From contig NC_090245.1 of assembly GCF_037325665.1 (NCBI RefSeq), forward strand, positions 108,021,504 to 108,085,503: 64,000 nt of DNA. The letters are read 5' to 3'. A model generated the notes under the pieces. That model was not told the DNA's origin. It did not search any database and was given only the letters and a program-made list of their open reading frames with translations. The position numbers and the translations under genes are program-made. Position 1 is the stretch's first letter. Every line of letters starts with the position of its first letter. Shown here in pieces: positions 1-47,761 of the stretch. The stretch comes from Littorina saxatilis. Lineage: Eukaryota > Mollusca > Gastropoda > Littorinimorpha > Littorinidae.

Positions 1-5
1 CTGAC

Positions 6-36408
<36,403 letters not shown>

Positions 36409-36424
36409 GCCCTCATTTCTCACT

Positions 36425-36870
36425 CCTCTCTCAACCTACTGAAACATAGTGCATCTCATCTCTCAACCTACTGAAACATAGTGCATCTCATCTCTCACTC
36501 CTCTCTCAACCTACTGAAACATAGTGCATCTCATCTCTCGCTCCCCTCTCAACCTACTGAAACATAGTGCATCTCATCTCTCGCTCCCCTCTCAACCTAC
36601 TGAAACATAGTGCATCTCATCTCTCGCTCCTCTCTCAACCAACTGAAACATAGTGCATCTCATCTCTCGCTCCTCTCAACCTACTGAAACATTGTGCATC
36701 TCATCTCTCAACCTACTGAAACATAGTGCATCTCATCTCTCAACCTACTGAAACATAGTGCATCTCATCTCTCAACCTACTGAAACATAGTGCATCTCAT
36801 CTCTCAACCTACTGAAACATATAATGCATCTCATCTCTCAACCTACTGAAACACAGTGCATCTCATCTCT
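36425..36870. repeat. About 30-bp minisatellite containing copies of the exon 1 acceptor
   Basis: Unit TCTCAACCTACTGAAACATA plus GTGCATCTCA, some with a CTCGCTCC extension. On the minus strand each unit has ATGTTTCAG then TAGG; the copy nearest exon 1 is its apparent acceptor. Confidence 0.93.
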
Positions 36871-36872
36871 AA

Positions 36873-37240
36873 GGCCAAAAAAAAAAAAAGGTCTGTTTAC
36901 GGTAACATAGGCATGGGTGGGAGCCCAAAATTGTTCCAAGACTGAACTTTTTTTAAGGCCGGGGTCCAGGGGCCGCGAAGGCCCCGGCGGGGTCCAGGGG
37001 CAGCGCCCTGGTGGGGGGTCCAGGGGGGCGAAGGCCCCCGGCCGAAAACGAATTTTATGAATTTAAAAGGGTTTCTCTGGCCTCTCCTGAGTTTAATTCT
37101 GATAAATAAAAACCTTGTTGGAGATACAAAAAGTAACAAAAACTAAAAATTTTAGGGACCTGGCAAGCATTAGAAACAACAAAAAGTGCACTATCAGTCC
37201 ATTTGGCATAACACAGTATGAGATGACTATCAATGAGGGC

Positions 37241-37280
<40 letters not shown>

Positions 37281-37527
37281 TCAAAATTTCTCTGAGACGG
37301 AAATCCGTCTGAGACGGAGGAACTCCCACCCATGCATAGGCCAAAAAAATAGGGTCGGTAGGTCGGGATTTTTTTTTTCCCCAAAAAAACCCATATTTTT
37401 ACGTTATTTTGCCAAAAAAACCAAAAGATTTTTTTTTCCCCCCCAAATGCCAAAAAAAGTCTAGGGTCGCGCGAAAAAAATAGGGTCGGTCGGGTTACCG
37501 TAAACAGACCTATTTTTTTTTGTTGCC
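36873..37527. mobile_element. Harbinger-type MITE, TAA duplication, interrupted by a nested MITE
   Basis: Flanked by TAA (36870-36872, 37528-37530). Ends start GGCC/GGCA plus an A run, then AGGTCTGTTTACGGTAAC with a perfect inverse at 37494-37511. A 423-bp element sits inside. Confidence 0.8.
36912..37334. mobile_element. 423-bp MITE (CATGGGTGGGAG ends) nested in a Harbinger MITE
   Basis: Perfect 12-bp inverted ends CATGGGTGGGAG, flanked by CATAGG (36906-36911, 37335-37340). Inside: a GC-rich CCGGGGTCCAGGGG region and a 36-bp A run. A second copy begins at 63744. Confidence 0.85.
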
Positions 37528-38308
37528 TAAACCTACTGAAACATAAAGTGCATCTCATCTCATGAACAGCTATTAATTATGTAACACTAACAGTACTTAC
37601 ACCATTTGCATAGCTAATCTATAAACTTAGAAGCATGCCTGGTGTTTGCTCATGATCAAAAGTTAATCGCTCAGTCAAATGTAAAGAAATTAACAATGCA
37701 TGTTTTGAACTTAGCAAATTGGTAAATGAAATCAAACACGGTACAGCCTACCTGTAAAATGATTCTCCATTAGTTTCAAATCCAGTTTTATGTATGCAAA
37801 TACTGTTTTCAGGAGCTGCTGAGAAAGTTGGACTTTAATTTGCAATACGAACCATAGCAGGCAAAATGTTTCTTAAGAAAAAAAATCATTTGATTCATTG
37901 TTTATTAAATTCTGGCACCGTTTGCAACTAGGGATCTAGCTGAATCATTGAATGTCATTGTCAAAGCATTGCAGCTCAAACAGTAAACCGTGCCATCATA
38001 CCTTGATCAAAAGTGAGGTCAGTGGCAAAAGTACAATTAGCAGTAGTAAGAAAACTGCATTCTGAAAACTTATCATACTCATAGCTCAGCAATCTAAGTC
38101 TAACTTTTAAGATCACGAATTATCATTTTAGCTCTCTTGCGTGTAACGTACTTTCCATAAACCTGAGACCGAGTAAGACACAAAAAGCAATCTTTCAGCG
38201 CTGTAAGGGGAAGTTTTTAACATGGCTGTTACGATTTTGAGAGCAATGCAGAAGGAAATCTAACTGCAACAATGGGGGTGTGTGCGACAAGGAGCAAAAA
38301 GAACTTAC

Positions 38309-38480
38309 AACGACGAATAAGCCTTATGCGGACTATTTTCTGTCCTAAATCAAGGTCTTGTGGCTTCGGGGAAAACTTCATACCCAGTATCGCAGCTTCA
38401 GGACAGTAACGTTCCGTCATCGAAGTGATCGCAGTCTACCTACCCAAGCCATCCATACTCCCGCCATTTAAACTCTCTAA
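38309..38480 (-). other. Candidate 5' non-coding exon of the TP53BP1-like gene, with short upstream ORF
   Basis: On the minus strand a strong donor (GTAAGT after CGTCGTT) ends at 38309. Upstream lies an ATG at 38420-38418 opening about 37 codons before the donor, and a YY1-like AAATGGCGGGA near 38468. No in-frame join to exon 1 works, because the acceptor of exon 1 is followed by an in-frame TAG. If this exon is used, the ATG would therefore be an upstream ORF. The link to the gene is inferred from position only. Confidence 0.4.
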
Positions 38481-38684
38481 CATTAATTGCAACATGGTTT
38501 TTGTCTGGACGGCTAAGCTATAAAATGGATACAATAGGAATAACTCAAAAATACTTTTTAATAATGTTGAAAGTGAATGACCGATATCGTGGAAAAGTTA
38601 CCCCTGAGCAGATAAACAACAAGACATAATTTCCTTAACAAATCATGTTATTAGAGATTATTTGTGTTCATTTCCGGTTTTGGT
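38481..38684. promoter_or_regulatory. Probable divergent promoter between TP53BP1-like (-) and RPS6 (+)
   Basis: About 200 bp separate the candidate 5' exon on the minus strand from the pyrimidine-rich RPS6 start. TTTCCGG (ETS-like) occurs at 38671 just upstream of the RPS6 start and again within the start tract. No TATA box is evident at the usual distance. Divergent use is inferred from head-to-head layout. Confidence 0.4.
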
Positions 38685-38696
38685 CTTTCCTTTTCC
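38685..38696 (+). promoter_or_regulatory. TOP (5' terminal oligopyrimidine) start of RPS6 mRNA
   Basis: CTTTCCTTTTCC lies 34 nt upstream of the RPS6 ATG. Transcripts starting at this C would have a 45-nt leader beginning with an unbroken pyrimidine run, as in animal ribosomal protein mRNAs regulated by mTOR/LARP1. The start site is inferred from the motif. Confidence 0.65.
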
Positions 38697-38729
38697 GGTA
38701 CACCAAGCGAAGCACTTGGGTTTATCAAC

Positions 38730-41700
38730 ATGAAGGCATGTGAATTATTTCTGAAAGTTTCCATGGACATCCATTAGGATTGAAATATGTATTAGTAAAG
38801 ATCAATTCTTCGATATTGTTTATTTACTCCAGGCGTTAAGAAATTGTGCCGGAGCCTGCATTTTCTTGGGATTATGTCGATTGATTTCGAGCAGCGCTTT
38901 GAGTTTGAGTGTCCCACAAAGTTCGTGTTGAAACGACTGGTGTTATGAGAGTGTGTGTGTCTGTGTGTGAGTGAGACAGCGACTTATTCCACCACGATCC
39001 TAACGATTTAAAACTAAACTGATGATTTGTGTTGCAGTTAAATATAGCCTTTCCGGCCACTGGCTGTCAGAAGCTCATCGAAATCGACGATGAGAAGAAG
39101 CTACGTCCGTTCTACGAGAAGAGGATGTCCACAGAGGTGTCCGCAGAATCCCTTGGTGATGAGTGGAAGGTATGCAAAAGGCGTCATCTCCCAACCAACA
39201 ACGCTGCTGTTGTGACTCCAGCATTTGCATTCTCTAAATAATGTATTCTCCACTTCTCAAATGACCACTAGCCTATTCCAACAGGGCTCAGTTTAGTGCA
39301 AAACAGGCTGCGAATATTCTGTGTACTGTTGATGCAGTTTGTGTAGATTTAAACTCGAGGGACACGCATGCATTTGAGTCATTCAAAGGAGCGCACATAA
39401 TCATCTTCACATGTGTAAACACTATCAAGTTAGTTGAAGTTTTATAAACTACACTATCAAGTTAGTCAGAGTTATTGTACAAATTTAACATATTTGTATG
39501 GTTTTATAAACTTTTAAAACTTGTTCAATGCTTAAATGATGAAAATGAAATTATGTGGGTAATGGGTAAATTTCTTATGGCACCTTAGTTAGGAAATGTT
39601 GTTAAAAGAGAATGGTGTCGAATGGCTACTCGGTTGCACAGGGCTACGTGTTCCGCATCACCGGCGGCAACGACAAGCAGGGCTTCCCCATGAAGCAGGG
39701 TATCCTGACCAATGGGCGAGTGCGTCTGCTGCTCAGCAAAGGCCACAGCTGCTACCGCCCCCGTCGCACCGGCGAGCGTCGCAGAAAGAGCGTTCACGGA
39801 TGTATTGTGGATGCCAACCTCTCGGTCCTGGCCCTGGTCATTGTCAAGAAGGGTGAGTGGCTTTCACCAGCTTCCAGCTCAAGTTGCACCTGTAATGATA
39901 TCCTGTACCCCAACCCAAGTCTTCACTCTCTCTGACACCAGAAATTTGAAAACTTGTGGTCCTGAGTCAGTGTGTGGTGTTAAGATTGTCCTTTTTTGGT
40001 CCCAGGTTAGTGTCAGATTTAGAGGTTGTCCTATGTGGGCAGGAGTTGACTCTGAGGGGAGAGAGGTTTAGGGTGTGACTTTCTTGTGGTTTGTGTGTAT
40101 ATGGGGCAGGAGAGAGAGAAAGATTGAGGGTGTGACGGTATTTCATGCAGTATGCTATGTTCCAAGCCTCGTGGAACAAATAGTCCGTTGAACCTGGATT
40201 GATAGATGTCCTGGCTTTGTCTGCGTGGGATAAAATTCATGGTCACAAGACCTCATTCATGTCAACCTTTACCACTGTTAGTGTCAACCGGCAAGGTATA
40301 GGACAAATGTGCCCGATGAAATGAAAACGACTAAACGTAAAAAAATAAAAGAATGCATCAATGACTGAAAACCAAGGCCTTGGAGCGACACTCATGTGTG
40401 TTTGTATTAATAATAATAATAATGGACATTTGATATAGCGCATAATCATATATACATATGCTCAATGCGCTTTACATATTAATTTCTGCGGGAGAGAAAG
40501 AGATTTGAGGATGTGACTATTTCAAAGCTGAGTGTGTGTTTGTATTGTGTCAGTGTGGGGGACAGAGATTTGAGGATGTGACTATTTCAAAGCTGAGTGT
40601 GTGTTTGTATTGTCAGTGTGGGGGAGAGAGATTTGAGGATGTGACTATTTCAAAGCTGAGTGTGTGTTTGTATTGTGTCAGTGTGGGGGACAGAGATTTG
40701 AGGATGTGACTATTTCAAAGCTGAGTGTGTGTTTGTATTGTGTCAGTGTGGGGGAGAGAGATTTGAGGATGGAACTGTATTTCACACACAGTGTGTGTCT
40801 GTATGGTGCAGGAGAGGGAGAGATCGAGGGTCTGACAGACACCACAGTGCCCCGTCGTCTGGGCCCCAAGAGAGCGTCCAAGATCCGCCGCCTCTTCAAC
40901 CTCACCAAGGAGGATGACGTCAGGCAGTACGTCGTCAGGAGACCAATGCCAGAGAAGGAGGGTCAGTATCATTAGAATCAAGATCTGTCGTCCGGCAAGG
41001 ATTTTGGGGTAGAGGGCTGCCATACTAGCGCTGATTTATGTAATATATTTTTTTTGTTGGGTTCAGTTTTCAAAACGGGCGTTTATCACTACAGAGGTGC
41101 CAAAAGTAGAAATTCATTTGTAATTTAGCAAGATGTGTTATTGGCTAGTGAATGCTTATTTTGATAGGAAAGACTGGCCTAATTGGAATAGAACTTTAGA
41201 AAGCTTTTCAAATCTCTGTGAAAATACCACTCGAGCCCAGGTATGTGATTGTAATTGCTTCGATGTCATTAAAGATACAGTGCCTAAGTCACAGCATGGA
41301 GAGCCTAGCCTGTCGTTTTGTCGCAGATTACGGTATAAACAGCCATGAGCTTCTCACAACTATCTGACAGATGCCTACACATGCCTTTAGTGTTGCCAGC
41401 CAAACAAAACTTCATGCGGTTTAAACCCGCTTTTCAGGAGAAGAACAAAACTGATTATTTTTATACCCCCCGCGGGTTAGGGGGAAGATTTTACCCGATG
41501 CTCCCCAGCATGTCGTAAGAGGCGACTAACGGATTCTGTTTCTCCTTTTACCCTTGTTAAGTGTTTCTTGTATAGAATATAGTCAATTTTTGTAAAGATT
41601 TTAGTCAAGCAGTATGTAAGAAATGTTAAGTCCTTTGTACTGGAAACTTGCATTCTCCCAGTAAGGTAATACATTGTACTACGTTGCAAGCCCCTGGAGC

Positions 41701-44700
41701 AAATTTTTGATTAGTGCTTTTGTGAACAAGAAACAATTGACAAGTGGCTCTATCCCATCTCCCCCCTTTCCCCGTCGCGATATAACCTTCGTGGTTGAAA
41801 ACGACGTTAAACACCAAAGAAAGAAAGAAAGAAAGATTATTTTTATTATGAAATAGTGTTTATATTCGTTCCTGATATGGATAGAAAGGAAAAAAGGTTA
41901 AGGGGAGGTTCTACTCTAGTATAAAATATCACCAAAATCGCTTCAGTTGTGTTCCTATTTAGAATGGGAAATATTAATGGATTTCGGCTCAAATAAAGTC
42001 AAATGCATTGCTGACCCATATATTGTGTTAGTTAATATGTCACGACAACTGCCGTTGAGAAACAATTCAACGGAAAAACATACATTATCTAGAAACCGAA
42101 AATAGTGATGTTGGCGTTACCTTGATAATTCTTCAAGGAGCGCACATTTTTTAAAGAAATTCAAAACATACAATAACATGTAATTGGACTACATTTTGTG
42201 GAATCAAAATTACGTTATTTTAATTAAAACGTTGATTTCATCATATTTACATATAACGGTTTTAACTGACAAGCTATATTTTCTTTGATTTTATCCCGAC
42301 CCACAAACGCCTTCCACAAAGTGTAGTCCTATGAATACTAAAAAGCCATGCTACGTTTTGTTCCAGTCGGTTGAGAACATTTTGAGTTATCAAGGAAACG
42401 GCGAAGCAAGGTGCCGAAAACATCATTCTGAGAAAAAAAGGCTTCAAAGTTTAGATACTTTTTATTCTTGTTGAAATTCACAACATTTCATAAAGATCGG
42501 TGAAAAATTAGAAAATAACGGTTTATAACTGACAAAAGCTTGGTTTTCTTCTGAAAAGTACGTATTGAAACTCAGTTATGGACAACGGACCTACTCACAA
42601 AATTTCATAAAGATTGGTGAAAAAACGGGATTTAACGGGTTTTTAACTGCCAAAAATCAACTTTTTATTCTTGTTGAAATTCAGTTAGGGACAACCAACC
42701 TAACCACAACATTTCATAAAGATCGGTGAAAAATTAGAAAATAACGGTTTATAACGGGTTTTTAACTGCCAATAATTAACTTTTTCTTCTTGAAAAGTTT
42801 GTATTGGAGATCAGTTAGGGACAATGGTCCAATTTTGGTGTAAATCCGACGATTAGGGACTAAGAAACAAGGAGCAGAGTGTTTTTTGGCGGTTAAACTG
42901 TCATTTTAACGGTTTAATGATTTGGTGAAATTTCTTCCACCACAATACTATACAATGTTTTATCTACCCATTATTGCAAGAACCCCAAAATCACAACTGA
43001 AGCGATTTTGGTGATATTTTATACTAGAACCTCCCCTTAACTCATGTATTGTCAATCGTTTTTAACTAAACAATTCTCATGGAGAATTTATTTAGTCTGA
43101 AGACTTGAGCACAAAATCATCAAGAATCTAGTTACACCAAATATCTACGTCGACATCGGTTTGGTGCTTACTAGTGAAAGGGTAATGGTTAATGATCTGT
43201 GGAGAGGGTAAACATGTGTACTTAGTGTCTCCAGGTGTTTGTGAGAATGTTAGGGTTTGCTAGTAGGTTTATGATCTGTGGAGAGGGTAAACATGTGGAC
43301 TTAGTGTCTCCAGGTGTTTGCGAGAATGTTAGGGTTTGCTAGTAGGTTAATGATCTGTGGAGAGGGTAAACATGTGGACTTAGTGTCTCCAGGTGTTTGC
43401 GAGAATGTTAGGGTTTGCTAGTAGGTTAATGATCTGTGGAGAGGGTAAACATGTGGACTTAGTGTCTCCAGGTGTTTGCGAGAATGTTAGGGTTTGCTAG
43501 TAGGTTAATGATCTGTGGAGAGGGTAAACATGTGTACTTAGTGTCTCCAGGTGTTTGTGAGAATGTTAGGGTTTGCTAGTAGGTTTATGATCTGTGGGGA
43601 GAGAAGCGTGTGTACAGGCAGGAAGTTTGGTGTTTGCTAGTAGGTTTATGATCTGTGGGGAGAGAACCGTGTGTACAGTGTGTGTGTACAGTGTGTGAGC
43701 AGGCAGGAAGTTTGGTGCTTGCTAGTAAAATAGAAATGTTTATGATCTGTAGAGAGAGTAAAGGTATGTGACCCCTTCACACAAAATGATAGATAAGTTG
43801 ATTTTTAACATCCTGTGATATGTATATGCTAAGAAAGTATAGAAATCCCTCTTTAAGATGATGTTAGCCGTATTGGCGTTAACCGGTAATTAACCGGTTG
43901 AAACGAGAAAATACCGGAACAAAATTGGCTGCCAGTATGACCTACCTTAGGACTACCCATTGGAAGAACAACAAAACCAGTTCTCAGTTGACGCTGGGCG
44001 ATGTGGCAATGCTACTCAGTTGACGCTGGGCGATGTGGCAATGCTACTCAGTTGACGCTGGGCGATGTGGCAATGCTACTCAGTTGACGCTGGGCGATGT
44101 GGCAATGCTACTCAGTTGACGCTGGGCGATGTGGCAATGCTACTCAGTTGACGCTGGGCGATGTGGCAATGCTACTCAGTTGACGCTGGGCGATGTGGCA
44201 ATGCTACTCAGTTGACGCTGGGCGATGTGGCAATGCTACTCAGTTGACGCTGGGCGATGTGGCAATGCTACTCAGTTGACGCTGGGCGACGCCGCGATGT
44301 GGCAATGCTACCCAGTTGACGCTGGGCGATGTGGCAATGCTACTCAGTTGACGCTGGGCGATGTGGCAATGCTACTCAGTTGGACTCAACTGGTTCCAAT
44401 GACCAGCCTACTGGTTTTTTCTGGACTGTTTGCATCATAAAAGTTTGCGTACTGGTTTGAAAAAATACTAGCGCCATCTGGTTAGTTGCTAGTGAATGCT
44501 ATAAAAATGACTGTTACATTAGTTTAAAGCAACTAACCAGCATGCCGGCCATTTTAAGACAATGACTGTTGAAGTAGTCACACTGAAAACAGGTATTTTT
44601 CCCCAGCAACCTAGGTAATTCACGCTCAATAGCTTAAAGGCTGCCATACTCGTAGCGTTCATTAATTAATTCATATTGTTTTCATGTGCCAATAATGTTA

Positions 44701-45855
44701 TAAAACTGTACCTAAGGGGATATAATAACGATTGGCTGTAGCTTTCGAACAAAGGAAAAATGATTTCAGTATTACAAAGTGGTGTTGATAGTGTCGAATG
44801 TAAACAGAACAGTCTCAAACGCCATCTTTGGTTTACGAAAAATAGCCCAAGTCCTAGAGAACTGTTGCTAAACAATGCAATAAAGAATTACTTATTTCTC
44901 GTAATTAGTAAGGACTTCAAACCTAAAACTTTGCAGGAAGCTTAATTTATACATCCCCGCGACGATGGGAAAAGCCCTGGAAGTAATTAAACTAATTAAA
45001 TAGGACTGTCAGCCTTTAAGAAATGGTGAGAAATAGAACAAAAAGCATAGAAATGAGACCAAAAATAGTTTTGTTTTTGGCCATTTCAACGTTTTGATTA
45101 GGTTTCTATGAAAGTCTTGGGGCAGCAGATCAAAATTAAATCCATGACCTTTTCGACAATGTATAATAAGCGGGGGTTCTGCAAATAATCTGTTTGACAA
45201 TGTGGCTTTGTGTGGCCTTTGTTTATAAGAAAAGCACACTTCGGATTGATAGTACGTATCAATACACATCAAGTTAAACACATTTTTAGGATGAATTTGA
45301 CTAAATGCAGGTAGTATTAGGTAAATGAAGCATAGTTCTCTCCGAAACAGCAAAAAAGTTAATTTCAACCATATTGACCCTCGCCACCTTATTCTGTTTG
45401 CTGAGCAGGTGGCCGCCAGCGACTTGTCTATCATTTTACACATATGTACCGGTACCGTGTTTGCAGACAAGAAGCTTGGTGCTTGCAAGTAAAAGAGTAA
45501 TGTGATTGATCTGTACTGAGAATAAACAAGTGTACTGTGTGTGGGCAGGCAAAAAGCTTGGTGCTTGCTGGTAAAAGGTTAATATTTCTATGTGGGTAGA
45601 ATAAACGTGTGTACTGTGTGTTCAGGCAAGAAGCCCAAATCCAAGGCGCCCAAGATCCAGCGCCTGGTGACGCCAGTCGTGCTGCAGAGGAAGCGAGCGC
45701 TGCGTTCGCTGAAGAAGAAGCGGGCTGACAAGAAGCGCGACGACGCAGCGGAGTACGCCAAGCTGCTGGCCATGCGGCTGAAGGAGGCCAAGGAGCGCAA
45801 GCTGGAGCGCAGGAGGAGTTCTTCCCGCAAAGACTCCATGCGCAAGTCACAGTGA
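38730..45855 (+). CDS. RPS6: 40S ribosomal protein S6, complete, 5 coding exons, 242 aa
   Basis: Coding exons: 38730-38735 (ATGAAG only), 39038-39169, 39642-39852, 40812-40961, 45626-45855 (TGA). The product begins [17 protein letters not shown] and contains [33 protein letters not shown] and [11 protein letters not shown], all S6 hallmarks. It is 242 aa against 249 in human. The C-terminus ends in an arginine/serine tail ([15 protein letters not shown]) that keeps RRxS sites for S6 kinase. S6 is a small-subunit ribosomal protein and TORC1/S6K target. Intron 1 appears to be GC-AG: ATGAAG is followed by GCATGT, and Met-Lys before Leu-Asn is fixed in the family. Intron 4 (4.66 kb) contains a SINE, two TIR elements and minisatellites. 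No snoRNA was recognised in the introns. Confidence 0.97.
40409..40485 (+). repeat. Fragment of a widespread ATA-tailed marine-invertebrate repeat
   Basis: (AAT)n followed by GGACATTTGATATAGCGCAT and CTCAATGCGCTTTACAT; I recall such 3' ends from SINE-like repeats. In RPS6 intron 3. Confidence 0.5.
40500..40770. repeat. About 61-bp minisatellite derived from the RPS6 exon 4 acceptor region
   Basis: Unit GAGATTTGAGGATGTGACTA plus GTGTGTTTGTATTGTGTCAG. The real junction reads GTGTGTCTGTATGGTGCAG then GAGAGGGAGAGATCGAGGG. Confidence 0.9.
41464..41835 (+). mobile_element. SINE with (AAAG)n tail, full copy, in RPS6 intron 4
   Basis: Begins ACCCCCCGCGGGTTAGGGGG, contains CATGTCGTAAGAGGCGACTA and GACAAGTGGCTCTATCCCAT, ends GTTAAACACCAAAGAAAGAA. 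Other copies at 23191, 49796 and 55728. Confidence 0.8.
41901..43037. mobile_element. 1.14-kb TIR element in RPS6 intron 4, TA duplication
   Basis: About 46-50 bp inverted ends starting AGGGGAGGTTCTA and ending GCTTCAGTTGTG, differing by one 5-base indel; TA on both sides (41899-41900, 43038-43039). The interior has diverged repeats of CATAAAGATCGGTGAAAAA. Confidence 0.85.
43170..43745. repeat. 79-bp minisatellite in RPS6 intron 4 (five copies plus variants)
   Basis: Unit ATGATCTGTGGAGAGGGTAA plus CTTAGTGTCTCCAGGTGTTT. The last variants (43600-43740) end GTGTGTACAGGCAGGAAG and resemble the exon 5 junction. Confidence 0.9.
43986..44385. repeat. 32-bp array (AGTTGACGCTGGGCGATGTG), about 12 copies
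   Basis: One unit contains a GACGCC insertion. RPS6 intron 4. Confidence 0.95.
44638..45015. mobile_element. 378-bp MITE with TTAA duplication (piggyBac-like) in RPS6 intron 4
   Basis: TTAA at 44634-44637 and 45016-45019 flank ends AGGCTG...CAGCCT. A TTAA target is characteristic of piggyBac; the short ends make this tentative. Confidence 0.5.
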
Positions 45856-45880
45856 ACACCATGAACACTGCATCTGTGTG

Positions 45881-45886
45881 AATAAA
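45881..45886 (+). terminator. RPS6 polyadenylation signal AATAAA
   Basis: AATAAA lies 26 nt past the RPS6 stop, implying a very short 3' UTR (about 50 nt), normal for ribosomal protein mRNAs. Confidence 0.8.
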
Positions 45887-46670
45887 GAAAGCTTGAAGAC
45901 TGTCCTCTCTGGCTGGCCTTTGTGTGTGTGTGCTGGTCGACTTTGTGTGTGTGTGCTTGTCTATGGTTGTGTGAGTGTGCCTGTAATTGTCTAAACTCTT
46001 CTTTGAGTGTGTGCTTGTCTTGTCTTGCTGTCCGCTTTGTGTTTTATTCGTGAAGTCTGTACGTGTTAAGGTCTTTCTTGTGCTGATGCCTTGGTCCAAA
46101 ATAGGAGTGTTTCCACTACACATATATTTTGGAATAGGGTACCAATTGTATTGATCATATAATAACCCAAAGGCTAGTAATTGAGGCATGATTCTTCAAT
46201 GACCAGAAGTTGTCTCCCTTCAGTCATAGATCACTCCACCCATCAGACTAGACATTGGTCGCTTGTTGGCTTTTTCTGCGGAGTGAATGTATGAACAGGG
46301 GACGTCACCCTCCCCGTTGAAGACCGAGCACAGTTGGTAGAAAGTTATTCTTCAGTTTTAGTAGTGTCGATATGTGGTGATAAAGATTTGCAAAAGAGGT
46401 TACATAAGGAGACTGGAGTGGAACCTGTATCTTAAAACATGCAGTCCTTCCAGTGTAAGCCGAGAGCACCCTTAGACTGGACATGTACAGTGACATGTAG
46501 CAAAATGCCTGGCACCCTTCGACTGGACATGTAGCAAAATGCCTGGCACCCTTCGACTGGACATGTAGCAAAATGCCTGGCTACTTTCTGTTCAGAGTGA
46601 GACTATTTGGATGAATGCATTGTGCGACTGACGTCAGTGCCAGTCCACAAACTGAATTCTGCACAATAGT

Positions 46671-47166
46671 GTCCACTCTGCAGTCAATATGTCCACTCTG
46701 CAGTCAATATGTCCACTCTGCAGTCAATATGTCCGCTCTGCAGTCAATATGTCCGCTCTGCAGTCAATATGTCCGCTCTGCAGTCAATATGTCCACTCTG
46801 CAGTCAATATGTCCACTCTGCAGTCAATATGTCCACTCTGCAGTCAATATGTCCGCTCTGCAGTCAATATGTCCGCTCTGCAGTCAATATGTCCGCTCTG
46901 CAGTCAATATGTCCACTCTGCAGTCAATATGTCCACTCTGCAGTCAATATGTCCACTCTGCAGTCAATATGTCCGCTCTGCAGTCAATATGTCCGCTCTG
47001 CAGTCAATATGTCCGCTCTGCAGTCAATATGTCCGCTCTGCAGTCAATATGTCCGCTCTGCAGTCAATATGTCCGCTCTGCAGTCAATATGTCCACTCTG
47101 CAGTCAATATGTCCACTCTGCAGTCAATATGTCCACTCTGCAGTCAATATGTCCGCTCTGCAGTCA
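46671..47166. repeat. 20-bp satellite with 120-bp higher-order repeat
   Basis: Unit GTCCACTCTGCAGTCAATAT, 25 copies. CCACT (A) and CCGCT (G) variants run AAAGGG AAAGGG AAAGGGGGG AAAG. Confidence 0.97.
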
Positions 47167-47761
47167 GGATATTGTCTTGATAGTACTCGCCAAAGCCTCC
47201 ATGTGGAACGTATGTCACTGCTGATTGTGGGCAATAACGGAAAGACAAGACAACAGTCTCAAAGTGAAAGTGGATGTTTTCCGGAAATTGCGCAAGCGGA
47301 AATATACGATCTCTCACAGCACATATTCGCAAGAATAAGGCCACAGGCTTCAGCTTCACACCGGATACTGACCCAACGAAGCACATCAACCGAGCAGCGG
47401 CCCTGTGTCTATGCTGTGACGTCATCAAAAAAACGTGGGTATCCTCAGAAAACCGTCCAAAAAAGCACTTACAAGACTTGTTGATGAATACTTTATTGTA
47501 TACCGAGCAACAAAAGAAACGCGAATTATTTTTCGATATTTTGATTTTAAAAAACGCAGTTAATCTGAGAGTGACAATTTTTGGGATATAGAATCTGATG
47601 CCCTATGCAGTCATGTGTAACAAAGCTGTTGTATGAATATTTTCCCATTGCTGCTGTCTCAACGCACGGGACAAACTGTTTCCACGTAAAACACATGATG
47701 CGCGCTTACAAGCGGAGTAGAGGAAACCTCATGTGTGAGATGTGTTCACTGATGCATTGGT

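Noticed and set aside
46615-47484. Open frames with CSQYVRSAVNMS repeats
   Set aside because: 20-bp satellite read in cycling frames.
47274-47591. 105-codon open frame as a gene
   Set aside because: No similarity recognised, no splice signals or conserved motifs, abuts a satellite.
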